From positions 1 to 5,820 of the forward strand of contig JAJZTU010000217.1 of assembly GCA_021848765.1 (NCBI GenBank): DNA of 5,820 bases, given 5' to 3'. The notes beneath the pieces are model-generated. The model saw nothing but the letters and a program-made list of their open reading frames with translations, ran no database searches and was not told the origin of the DNA. The position numbers were made by a program, and so were the translations under genes. The DNA comes from Bacillota bacterium (GTDB taxonomy: Bacteria; Bacillota; GCA-003054495; Carboxydocellales; JAJZTU01). Position 1 is the first letter of the stretch; each line of letters begins with the position of its first letter. Shown one piece after another: positions 1 through 5,803 of this stretch.

Positions 1-1
1 C

Positions 2-2008
2 CGATCTATCAGGCAGTTCCTGGAAAAGCCCAGTTGGGGTGAAGTTTTCAGTGATACTGTCAATACCGGAATTTACGTTTTGGAGCCGGAGGCGCTGAGG
101 TTTTTTGAAAAGAACCGGAAGTATGATTTCAGCCAGAATTTGTTCCCGTTACTTCTCCGGGGGGGCAGGCCGCTCTATGGATGTATCCTTAAGGGATACT
201 GGTGTGACATCGGGAACCTCCAGCAATATACCCAGGCCCACTATGATGTTTTAAGCGGACTGGTGGACCTGGAATTTCCCGGCCGGCAAATCCAACCGGG
301 GATCTGGGCAGAAGAAGGGGTAGAACTGCATCCCACAGCCCGGATTGTGGGTCCGGTCTTCCTGGGCGCCAACACTCAAGTCAAAACGGACGCCGTGGTG
401 GGTCCATTCACAGTATTGGGGAGGAATACCAGGATTGAAACAGGAGCATCTCTGAAACGCAGCATCTTGTGGAATAATGTGTTTGTGGGGAAACATTCCC
501 AAATCAGAGGAGCGGTGCTTTGTAACGGTGTACAGGTGAGAGCCAATGCCTCTGTATTTGAAGGAGCAGTTGTAGGGGATGAATCCATCATTAAGGACCG
601 CTGCCTGGTTAAGCCTAATGTGAAAATTTGGCCGGGCAAACACGTAGAAAACGGGGCAACCCTCCGGGACAGCTTAATTTGGGGGACCCGGAGCACCAAG
701 ACCCTTTTTGGCTTGGACGGCTTTCCGGGGACGGTTAACCAGGAACTTACCCCTGAGTTTGCAGCCAAGTTAGGGGCAGCCTTTGGAAGCTGCCTGCCCC
801 AGGGAAGTAAAATAACCCTGAGTACTGATTGTTGGCCGGCAGCCGGTATGCTCCATGCAAGTATCTGTGCAGGGCTGCTGTCTTCAGGTATAGAGGTGCT
901 GGACCTGGGTACTGCCATTACGCCGGTAGCCCGCTACATGGTAGGAAGCTTGCAGGGCAAGGGTGGGGTGCACATTAAGCGGGTGGACGTTCAGGGAGAA
1001 AAAATCCGGATCAACTTGTTTAATAGCCAGGGAGGAAATATCAGCAAGGGAGAAGAGCGGAAGATTGAGAATCTTTTAGCCAGGGAGGATATCCGCCGGG
1101 TAGAGGGCGCTAAGATAAGACAAGTGACATCAGTACCCAGAGCAGGAGAGCAGTATTTAAGTTTCCTGATGAGTCAAATTGATGGGCATGCTTTACGGCA
1201 CCGCCGTCCCAGCCTGGTTTTTGCCGCCCTGCCGCCCGGTTTGAGTACGCTGGCGCCAACCATGACCGATAAACTGGGCTGCCGGGTCACTTACCTTAAT
1301 TTTGCGCTAGAACAAGAGGCCAATGTCACCCAAAGACTGGCTGAGGCCGTCCGGGGAAGTGGCGCTGACTTGGGAATATGTCTTGACGGTAGCGGTGAAA
1401 GCTTAATTTTGGTGGATGATACCGGAAATGTCATCAACGATGATACTCTGCTGGCTTTAATCTCTCTGGTAATGCTCAGAACTATGCCTGAGGGTAAGGT
1501 GGTTGTCCCGGTTACAGCTTCCCGGGCCATTGAGGAACTGGCAGGGAGGTATAAAGCCCAGGTAGTCAGGACCAAAACCTCCTTGCAATCCTTAATGGAG
1601 TATTGTTTGCAAGGAGGGCTGGACGGCGATTCCTATGGGCAGTTCCTGATGAACTTTGACGCCCTGTTTGCTTTGGGTAAAATCTTAAGTTATTTAGCCA
1701 ATGAGGGCTTGCGCCTTTCGGAAGCAGTGGCGGAAATCCCGGAATTCTACCTCAGCAAAAAGGCTGTGGAGTGCCCCTGGGAAGCCAAGGGTAAGGTTAT
1801 TCGCCGGTTGATTGAAGAACATAAACATGACCAGGTCGAACTGTTAGATGGGATTAAAGTTTTTTATGATGAGGGATGGACTCTGGTTTTACCGGATTCA
1901 GAAGAGCCTCTTTGCAGGGTTTACGGGGAAGGATATTCTATGGAAGTGGCCGAGGCTTTGACTGATCAGGTTGTAGAAAGAATTGCCAAAATTGTGACCT
2001 CTGTTTAG
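2..2008 (+). CDS. Sugar-1-phosphate nucleotidyltransferase / phosphomannomutase-like fusion protein, 5'-truncated by window edge
   Basis: The reading frame is open from base 2 to the TAG at 2006-2008, giving 668 visible residues. A TTG at 80 is internal, because the residues before it (FLEKPSW, then NTGIY) are typical nucleotidyltransferase core. Family members are about 830 residues from memory, so roughly 160 residues with the GxGTRLRPLT nucleotide-binding signature lie upstream. Visible order: end of the NTP-transferase domain (about 1-80, with the EKP sugar-phosphate motif and GYWCDIG, whose Asp is the usual metal ligand); left-handed beta-helix hexapeptide repeats (about 100-230); then a four-domain phosphohexomutase-like region (about 240-668). 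The expected role is making an NDP-sugar, classically GDP-mannose from mannose-1-phosphate, in the cytoplasm. The mutase half lacks the TASHNP, DGDGDR and RPSGTEP motifs: the equivalent segments are HIKRVDVQG, ICLDGSGES and LPDSEEPLCR. Mutase activity is therefore doubtful. Nucleotide and sugar specificity cannot be read here, so glucose-1-phosphate is also possible. Confidence 0.9.
   Translation, partial: RSIRQFLEKPSWGEVFSDTVNTGIYVLEPEALRFFEKNRKYDFSQNLFPLLLRGGRPLYGCILKGYWCDIGNLQQYTQAHYDVLSGLVDLEFPGRQIQPGIWAEEGVELHPTARIVGPVFLGANTQVKTDAVVGPFTVLGRNTRIETGASLKRSILWNNVFVGKHSQIRGAVLCNGVQVRANASVFEGAVVGDESIIKDRCLVKPNVKIWPGKHVENGATLRDSLIWGTRSTKTLFGLDGFPGTVNQELTPEFAAKLGAAFGSCLPQGSKITLSTDCWPAAGMLHASICAGLLSSGIEVLDLGTAITPVARYMVGSLQGKGGVHIKRVDVQGEKIRINLFNSQGGNISKGEERKIENLLAREDIRRVEGAKIRQVTSVPRAGEQYLSFLMSQIDGHALRHRRPSLVFAALPPGLSTLAPTMTDKLGCRVTYLNFALEQEANVTQRLAEAVRGSGADLGICLDGSGESLILVDDTGNVINDDTLLALISLVMLRTMPEGKVVVPVTASRAIEELAGRYKAQVVRTKTSLQSLMEYCLQGGLDGDSYGQFLMNFDALFALGKILSYLANEGLRLSEAVAEIPEFYLSKKAVECPWEAKGKVIRRLIEEHKHDQVELLDGIKVFYDEGWTLVLPDSEEPLCRVYGEGYSMEVAEALTDQVVERIAKIVTSV
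1578..1617. repeat. Perfect 11-bp inverted repeat inside the fusion gene
   Basis: CCTCCTTGCAA (1578-1588) and TTGCAAGGAGG (1607-1617) are perfect inverted arms around an 18-base loop, within the codons of the mutase-like half. The right arm contains AAGGAGG, a strong Shine-Dalgarno match that the stem would hide. No good start codon in a useful frame follows it, so its role, if any, is unknown. Confidence 0.6.
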
Positions 2009-2014
2009 ATTTAA

Positions 2015-2048
2015 AAGCGGGCCGTGGGTGATGACCTACGGCCCGCTT
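2015..2048. terminator. Bidirectional rho-independent terminator hairpin between convergent genes
   Basis: Arms 2015-2029 and 2034-2048 form a 15-bp stem with one G-U pair and a four-base GATG loop. The outer 11 bp (AAGCGGGCCGT) are perfect and GC-rich. Read on the minus strand the stem is followed by TTTTAAATCT-like sequence, and on the plus strand by TTAATTTCT. It lies 7 bases after the stop of the fusion gene and 31 bases after the stop of the GH57 gene, so it can end both transcripts. The U-tracts are modest, especially on the plus strand. Confidence 0.85.
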
Positions 2049-2078
2049 AATTTCTATGAGAAGATGAAGGCAATACAC

Positions 2079-3665
2079 TTACTTACAATAGATCCGGTAA
2101 TCCACTTCCGGGAAAATGTTGTCCGTCGCTTCCAAATCCTCCAACCACTTTTTATCCAAGTCATTGTTTTTAACAGATCGATAAAGCCTGGTGAAATTAT
2201 GGATATGCTGTTTCGTCCTTCTGACCGCATAATCCACCATGGTCCCGGTTTTCATGATAAAAGCCCAGTCGCTGCTTTGTGCTAAAAGCAATTCTCTGGC
2301 AGCCTGTTTTAAGGCCCTTTCCGTCAGCCCCTCAGACCAACGATGCTGATTAGCGAGTTCAATCATCCTTTCCGTTGCTTTGTGCAGGTGGCGGTAGATC
2401 CAGTCATTGCTCCCGTCCAGCCAAAATTCATGATACCCTTTATGGCCCCAACTGCTCATGCAGGGGGTGGTTACCTGATTTAGCGGGTATTCTGCCAGGT
2501 AATCACCGGGGGTAACCATTTTGACGACTGATTGGTCGTAGTAAATTTTTCTAATCAGGAAATCCAGAAAATCCGGGCCTTCAAACCACCAGTGCCCAAA
2601 AAGCTCTGCATCATAGGGAGCAACAATAATGGGCTTGCGGTCCATTATGCCGGCCAGGTGTTCTATTTGTTTTTCCCGGTTGAACATGAAGTTGCCCGCA
2701 TGAATAGCCGCTTTTTCGCGGGCCCATTGAGGCATATAGGGCTGTTTATCATGGGTCTGCTTTCCTGTAATGCGGTAGTATTTTATCCCTGTGTTTAGCC
2801 GGTGGCCGTCGGGATGGATATAGGATTTAATATAGTCATAGTCCAAATCGTAACCAATATCCCGGTAGTATTCCCTGTAGTCAAAATCTCCGGGATAGCC
2901 TTCGTCAGCGCTCCAGACCTGCTTGGAGGACTCTGCATCCCGGCCGAAGGCCGCCACCCCGGACGGACAATAGACCGGTGCATAAACTCCGTACCGCGGC
3001 CTGCAGTCGGCAAAGAGAATTCCATGGGTATCCACGAAAAAATATTGCAGGCCGAACTCTTTTAGAATTTCATCATCTCCGGGATTATAGGCACACTCAG
3101 GAAGCCAGAGTCCTTTGGGCGGGCAGCCAAAATGTTTTTCGTAAGTTTTAACAGCGATGCCAACCTGGGCACGGATAGCTTCCCGGTACAGGTTATTAAG
3201 TGGAAAATATCCATGGGTGGCTCCGCAGGTGATAACCTCCAGCTTACCTTGGTCCTGAAGCTGCTTAAAGGCCTGGATCAGGTTATTGCCATACTCCTGG
3301 TGAAAGATGTGATGGCACTGGTTGATCCGGTACTGGTACATTTGGGCCAACCGGTGAAAATCCGGTTGCTGATAGGTGCGCTCCAGTTCCCGGTAAATCA
3401 ACTCCTGCAGCTTGTGCAGATGGTTTAGGTATCTCTGCTGCAGGAGTTCATCTGCCAGCATGCAGAGCAAAGGAGGGCTTAAGGACAGGGTGAGCCGAAA
3501 ATCCACCCCATCCCGGACTAAACCTTGGAAGACGTTGATTAAGGGAATGTAGGTTTCCGAGATGGCTTCATAAAGCCACCGTTCCTCTAAAGCATGGGGG
3601 TCATCAGGGTGTTTGACAAAAGGCAGATGGGCATGTAGTGCCAGGGCTAGGTATCCTTTGGCCAA
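2079..3665 (-). CDS. GH57 1,4-alpha-glucan branching enzyme (DUF1957 type)
   Basis: This 528-residue cytoplasmic enzyme should cleave alpha-1,4-glucan and re-attach the piece by an alpha-1,6 bond, branching glycogen-like polymer. Family signatures appear in order: HAHLPFV (11-17), TCGATHGYFPL (146-156), GLWLPECAY with the predicted nucleophile Glu190, and APYDAELFGHWWFEG with the predicted acid/base Asp352. They match the Glu and Asp pair established for GH57 branching enzymes of Thermococcus kodakarensis and Thermus thermophilus. W30, W406 and W415 resemble the conserved substrate-binding tryptophans. SSDWAFI (464-470) begins the C-terminal helical part. The length is like the roughly 520-residue Thermus enzyme, with no helix-hairpin-helix tail. 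The start is TTG at 3665-3663: an in-frame TGA sits at 3674-3672 and a Shine-Dalgarno site precedes it. The MAKGYLALALHAH opening fits the family. It is the last gene of the minus-strand operon. An amylase or 4-alpha-glucanotransferase is less likely. Confidence 0.93.
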   Translation of the reverse strand: MAKGYLALALHAHLPFVKHPDDPHALEERWLYEAISETYIPLINVFQGLVRDGVDFRLTLSLSPPLLCMLADELLQQRYLNHLHKLQELIYRELERTYQQPDFHRLAQMYQYRINQCHHIFHQEYGNNLIQAFKQLQDQGKLEVITCGATHGYFPLNNLYREAIRAQVGIAVKTYEKHFGCPPKGLWLPECAYNPGDDEILKEFGLQYFFVDTHGILFADCRPRYGVYAPVYCPSGVAAFGRDAESSKQVWSADEGYPGDFDYREYYRDIGYDLDYDYIKSYIHPDGHRLNTGIKYYRITGKQTHDKQPYMPQWAREKAAIHAGNFMFNREKQIEHLAGIMDRKPIIVAPYDAELFGHWWFEGPDFLDFLIRKIYYDQSVVKMVTPGDYLAEYPLNQVTTPCMSSWGHKGYHEFWLDGSNDWIYRHLHKATERMIELANQHRWSEGLTERALKQAARELLLAQSSDWAFIMKTGTMVDYAVRRTKQHIHNFTRLYRSVKNNDLDKKWLEDLEATDNIFPEVDYRIYCK

Positions 3666-3674
3666 CGAAGATCA

Positions 3675-3682
3675 TCCCTTCC
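3675..3682 (-). promoter_or_regulatory. Ribosome binding site fixing the TTG start of the GH57 gene
   Basis: GGAAGGGA on the minus strand lies 9 bases before the TTG at 3665. An ATG just after it is in another frame, and an in-frame TGA at 3674-3672 rules out any earlier start, so the TTG is the first possible codon. Confidence 0.75.
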
Positions 3683-3713
3683 AGAAATTTAAATAGTAAT
3701 TGATGCCAGGCGC

Positions 3714-4226
3714 TTAAGCTTTTAGGTTAGAAAACCAGGAAGTTCCAGGGTTAAAGCCGGTTACGGTACTGTCCGTAATGTGGGGCAAGTCCAACGGAGG
3801 CCAACCGGGATCAATTTTTGCTGAAGCTTTGGCCAGGGGAGCCTTGACTCTATTGGAAGTTAGCCAGGGAACAAATTTACCATCGATAAGATGCCCCAAT
3901 AGGGCAAAATATAATCCTCCGGTATCGGGAATATGGATATACCAATTATTGGCTTCCCGGTGTAAAGGTATCTCCTGTTCAAGCGCTGAACCGGTCGTTT
4001 CCGCACTGTAAACCCGCAGGACCAGTTGGCGCCCGGGAGCGGTGTCCTGGCGAACGTCCCAGTAAGCAAACAGGCTCCGGGGATTTCGGGGTAACAATAC
4101 CAAGCGGTTCTCTTCATAAGCATGGGGAAGTTCAGGAATGCCGGTAACAACAAAAGAAATACCAGTGGGAGGGTTGAGAGTCCCACTGGCTGCTTTGGTG
4201 TAGTCCAGTTCCACTCTGTAACTCAT
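3714..4226 (-). CDS. DUF4912-domain protein, soluble (170 aa)
   Basis: The function is unknown. The protein has the marks of the DUF4912 family: RLVLLPRNPRSLFAYWDV (41-58), VLRVY (69-73), NNWYIHIP (93-100), GLYFALLG (104-111) and KIDPGWPPLDLP (137-148). The alternating hydrophobic pattern suggests a compact beta-sandwich. There is no signal peptide or membrane segment, so it is probably cytoplasmic. The same motifs recur in the same order in the upstream neighbour, so the two are paralogous. It sits 19 bases after that gene and 48 bases before the branching enzyme, in one operon, which makes a role with alpha-glucan or with the enzyme plausible but unproven. Start choice is uncertain: AAAGG touches the ATG at 4226 with no spacer, whereas a GTG at 4214 (residue 5) has about 11-12 bases of spacing and would give 166 residues. 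Confidence 0.82.
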   Translation of the reverse strand: MSYRVELDYTKAASGTLNPPTGISFVVTGIPELPHAYEENRLVLLPRNPRSLFAYWDVRQDTAPGRQLVLRVYSAETTGSALEQEIPLHREANNWYIHIPDTGGLYFALLGHLIDGKFVPWLTSNRVKAPLAKASAKIDPGWPPLDLPHITDSTVTGFNPGTSWFSNLKA

Positions 4227-4231
4227 CCTTT
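4227..4231 (-). promoter_or_regulatory. Shine-Dalgarno-like AAAGG abutting an ATG
   Basis: AAAGG on the minus strand ends immediately before the ATG at 4226-4224, leaving no spacer. This is poor geometry for that ATG and better, though slightly long, for the in-frame GTG at 4214-4212. Reinitiation by ribosomes finishing the upstream gene at 4246 could also explain it. Confidence 0.45.
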
Positions 4232-4245
4232 CTAAATTAAATTTA

Positions 4246-4929
4246 TCAATGTTTTTTGGAGCCGGATAGCTCCTTAACCAGTGCAGAGGATGTTAAGGTT
4301 TCGCCGGGACTTCCAAAACCAAATTGTAATCCGGGCAGGGGCAACCAGTCAGGGTCGATTCTCGGGGATACCGTATTCCTGGGTGTAGACACTTCCCGTG
4401 AGCGCAATAGGCCAATGTAGTTACCGCCGGCTAAAACTATACCCAGCTCGACGCAATAAATTGTGCCGGCGTGAGGAACCTCAACGTACCAGTTGTCGGC
4501 AGCAGCATCAATGGGTAAATTAAAATAACCGCGAATAGTGTTACTTGCAAAGTAGGGCTCAGTGAGTTCATAGATGCGGAGAATGGGAAAAGCGCCAGGA
4601 CCGTACGAGTTGAGTAATTTTTGCAGGGGTGATTCCCCCTGATTAACAAACTCCCAGTAGACATACAGTGACCTGGGATTACGGGGCAGAGCGGTTAAGA
4701 TACTTGAGGCAAAGGTGAGTCCTCCGTGGAGCTGCCGGCTAATTGGTTCTTGCTGAGGAAGTAGTTCCTGAGTTAGCGCTTCCGATGTTTCAAAGGAGAA
4801 ATCCGCCAGAGTTTTTGAAGTTTCAGGCTTCCTGGAGGGGGCTGTTTTGCTCGATTCACGAAGGACAAAGAAGAGACTCAGGGCGCCCAAAAGGATTAGC
4901 GAAAAGACAACCCAGTTTACGGTGCTCAC
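4246..4929 (-). CDS. Membrane-anchored DUF4912-domain protein (227 aa)
   Basis: The function is unknown. From the preferred GTG start at 4929 the protein opens with five residues and then one hydrophobic segment (about 4-23, NWVVFSLILLGALSLFFVL). A polar linker follows, rich in Ser, Thr, Lys and Glu (about 24-70), and then a DUF4912 domain: LPRNPRSLYVYWEF (81-94), ILRIY (116-120), DNWYVEVP (145-152) and RIDPDWLPL (190-198). Basic residues (R24, K28, R33, K34, K39) lie only after the membrane segment, so the positive-inside rule predicts a cytoplasmic C-terminal domain. The open frame reaches back to a GTG at 4974. The 4929 start is preferred because AAAGGAGG lies 7 bases before it, the earlier GTG has no such site, and the predicted transcript begins only just upstream of 4974. 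It is the first gene of the operon leading to the branching enzyme. Confidence 0.82.
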   Translation of the reverse strand: MSTVNWVVFSLILLGALSLFFVLRESSKTAPSRKPETSKTLADFSFETSEALTQELLPQQEPISRQLHGGLTFASSILTALPRNPRSLYVYWEFVNQGESPLQKLLNSYGPGAFPILRIYELTEPYFASNTIRGYFNLPIDAAADNWYVEVPHAGTIYCVELGIVLAGGNYIGLLRSREVSTPRNTVSPRIDPDWLPLPGLQFGFGSPGETLTSSALVKELSGSKKH

Positions 4930-4936
4930 ATTCCTT

Positions 4937-4944
4937 CCTCCTTT
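4937..4944 (-). promoter_or_regulatory. Strong Shine-Dalgarno site deciding the GTG start at 4929
   Basis: AAAGGAGG on the minus strand stands 7 bases before the GTG at 4929-4927. This near-perfect match shortens the longest open frame by 15 codons. Confidence 0.85.
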
Positions 4945-4991
4945 TCCCAACCAAACATTTTGTAGAGAACTCACTAATGAAGTATCGTTGC

Positions 4992-5020
4992 ACTTTTCTA
5001 GTATGTCCTGAAGGAAAAGT
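4992..5020. repeat. Inverted repeat overlapping the operon promoter (possible operator)
   Basis: ACTTTTC (4992-4998) and GAAAAGT (5014-5020) are perfect 7-bp inverted arms with a 15-base spacer, so their centres are 22 bases apart, about two helical turns. The arms overlap the -10 and -35 boxes. A dimeric regulator could bind here, but the arms are AT-rich and chance is a real alternative. Confidence 0.35.
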
Positions 5021-5023
5021 CAA
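4995..5023 (-). promoter_or_regulatory. Candidate sigma-A promoter of the DUF4912-DUF4912-GH57 operon
   Basis: On the minus strand a -35 box TTGACT (5023-5018, 5 of 6 to consensus) is separated by exactly 17 bases from a -10 box TAGAAA (5000-4995, 4 of 6). Transcription would start near 4988, giving a leader of about 60 bases before the GTG at 4929. The -10 box is only fair, and no transcript data are available. Confidence 0.5.
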
Positions 5024-5058
5024 TATTAGCTGTAAATTAACGCAAATGTGTAGCGGAT

Positions 5059-5084
5059 TTGGAGGAAAAATACAATTGGAGGAA
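5059..5084 (+). repeat. Direct repeat TTGGAGGAA, 17-base period, in the leader of the protease gene
   Basis: TTGGAGGAA occurs at 5059-5067 and again at 5076-5084, about 50 to 70 bases before the TTG start of the protease gene. Each copy contains GGAGG, yet no convincing coding sequence follows either one. TTGGAG at 5059 with AAGAAT at 5083 (18-base spacing), or TTGGAG at 5076 with GAAAAT at 5099 (17-base spacing), could act as weak promoters for the protease. Nothing stronger was seen on this strand between 4930 and 5131. Confidence 0.4.
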
Positions 5085-5120
5085 GAATAACGTTATAGGA
5101 AAATATTTTTCAAGGAATTG

Positions 5121-5126
5121 AGGGAG
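5121..5126 (+). promoter_or_regulatory. Ribosome binding site for the TTG start of the CPBP protease gene
   Basis: AGGGAG lies 5 bases before the TTG at 5132. The codon immediately before that TTG is an in-frame TGA (5129-5131), so no earlier start is possible. Confidence 0.65.
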
Positions 5127-5131
5127 TTTGA

Positions 5132-5803
5132 TTGAGGCAGGAAAGGCCTTTTGAGCGTAGTGCAGGTTCCTGGACAGATTTGCTGGCTATTTTATTTTTG
5201 TTAATATCCATTATTTCCTTCTGGACCTCCTGGAATGAAAATTTTAGCTTTGCTACCAATTCCTTTTTTCAAGGTTTTCTGCTTTTTGGTCTGGTTGCCT
5301 TTTTTTTAAAAATCCGGGGTGGGAACTGGTGGGAAGTGGGACTGGGGGAGATTCCTTCCCGGAAGGGATTGGCTTTTGCCCTGGCCGGTGGCCTGGGGAT
5401 GGCTTGGTTAATGGCGGAAATAACCAGAGTAATTGAGCTTTTGCCCTGGCAGGTTCCCCAGCAGGCAGCAGTTATAGAGATAAGCCGGGCAGGTTCCTGG
5501 CGGGAGTTCCTGCCTGTTTTGGTATCAGTAGCAGTGATTGCTCCGGTAAGTGAAGAGGTTTTTTTTAGAGGGTATTGTTTTCCCCTTTTCAGGGTTACCT
5601 GGGGACCGCAAAGAGGGAGTATTCTCTCAGCCCTGTTTTTTGGAGCCATGCACTTTGATTTTTGGAGATTGCTCCCTCTGGCAGTTGCCGGCTGGATACT
5701 GAACCTGCTTTATGAGAAAACCGGTTCTTTGTGGACACCTATTGTTGCCCATGCCATTTGGAACGCCGCTTTGGCCTTGCAGCTTTTTTGGGGGCTGTTC
5801 TGA
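5132..5803 (+). CDS. CPBP-family intramembrane metalloprotease (Abi/CAAX-like, 223 aa)
   Basis: This is a polytopic membrane protein with about six or seven hydrophobic segments (near 15-33, 43-60, 79-95, 125-140, 162-178, 180-196 and 201-222). The three family motifs are intact: SEEVFFRG with E141, E142 and R146 (EExxxR); FGAMH with F170 and H174 (FxxxH); and HAIWN with H207 and N211 (HxxxN). The glutamates and histidines form the active or metal site in Rce1-like glutamic/metallo-proteases. Eukaryotic homologues trim CAAX proteins; bacterial ones are tied to bacteriocin immunity, peptide processing or regulated proteolysis, and the substrate here is unknown. The first possible start is TTG at 5132, directly after an in-frame TGA and 5 bases after AGGGAG. 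The gene is divergent from the DUF4912 operon across 202 bases. No partner such as a bacteriocin gene is visible, and only 17 bases follow its stop. Confidence 0.88.
   Translation: MRQERPFERSAGSWTDLLAILFLLISIISFWTSWNENFSFATNSFFQGFLLFGLVAFFLKIRGGNWWEVGLGEIPSRKGLAFALAGGLGMAWLMAEITRVIELLPWQVPQQAAVIEISRAGSWREFLPVLVSVAVIAPVSEEVFFRGYCFPLFRVTWGPQRGSILSALFFGAMHFDFWRLLPLAVAGWILNLLYEKTGSLWTPIVAHAIWNAALALQLFWGLF

Noticed and set aside
80..82. TTG as the start of the fusion gene
   Set aside because: Conserved nucleotidyltransferase residues (FLEKPSW, NTGIY) are encoded in the same frame before it, so the gene continues beyond the left edge.
376..918. Long open frame on the minus strand (180 codons) opposite the fusion gene
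   Set aside because: It lies antisense to a well-supported coding region, its product shows no recognisable motif, and it lacks a Shine-Dalgarno site. The frames at 251-643 and 1291-1575 were rejected for the same reasons.
4232..4244. AT-only near-palindrome TAAATT-A-AATTTA between the two DUF4912 genes
   Set aside because: A 13-base AT-only symmetry in an intergenic gap is easily due to chance. It has no GC stem to form a terminator and would sit inside an operon.
4743..5090. Plus-strand open frame (115 codons) running through the start of the anchored DUF4912 gene
   Set aside because: It is mostly antisense to that gene and ends in the divergent spacer. Its last possible piece, from the ATG at 5046 (14 codons), has no ribosome site.
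5162..5500. Repeated 12-mer GCAGGTTCCTGG within the protease gene (near 5162 and 5489)
   Set aside because: Both copies encode Ala-Gly-Ser-Trp in frame in otherwise unrelated contexts, and no larger duplication surrounds them, so it is probably coincidence.
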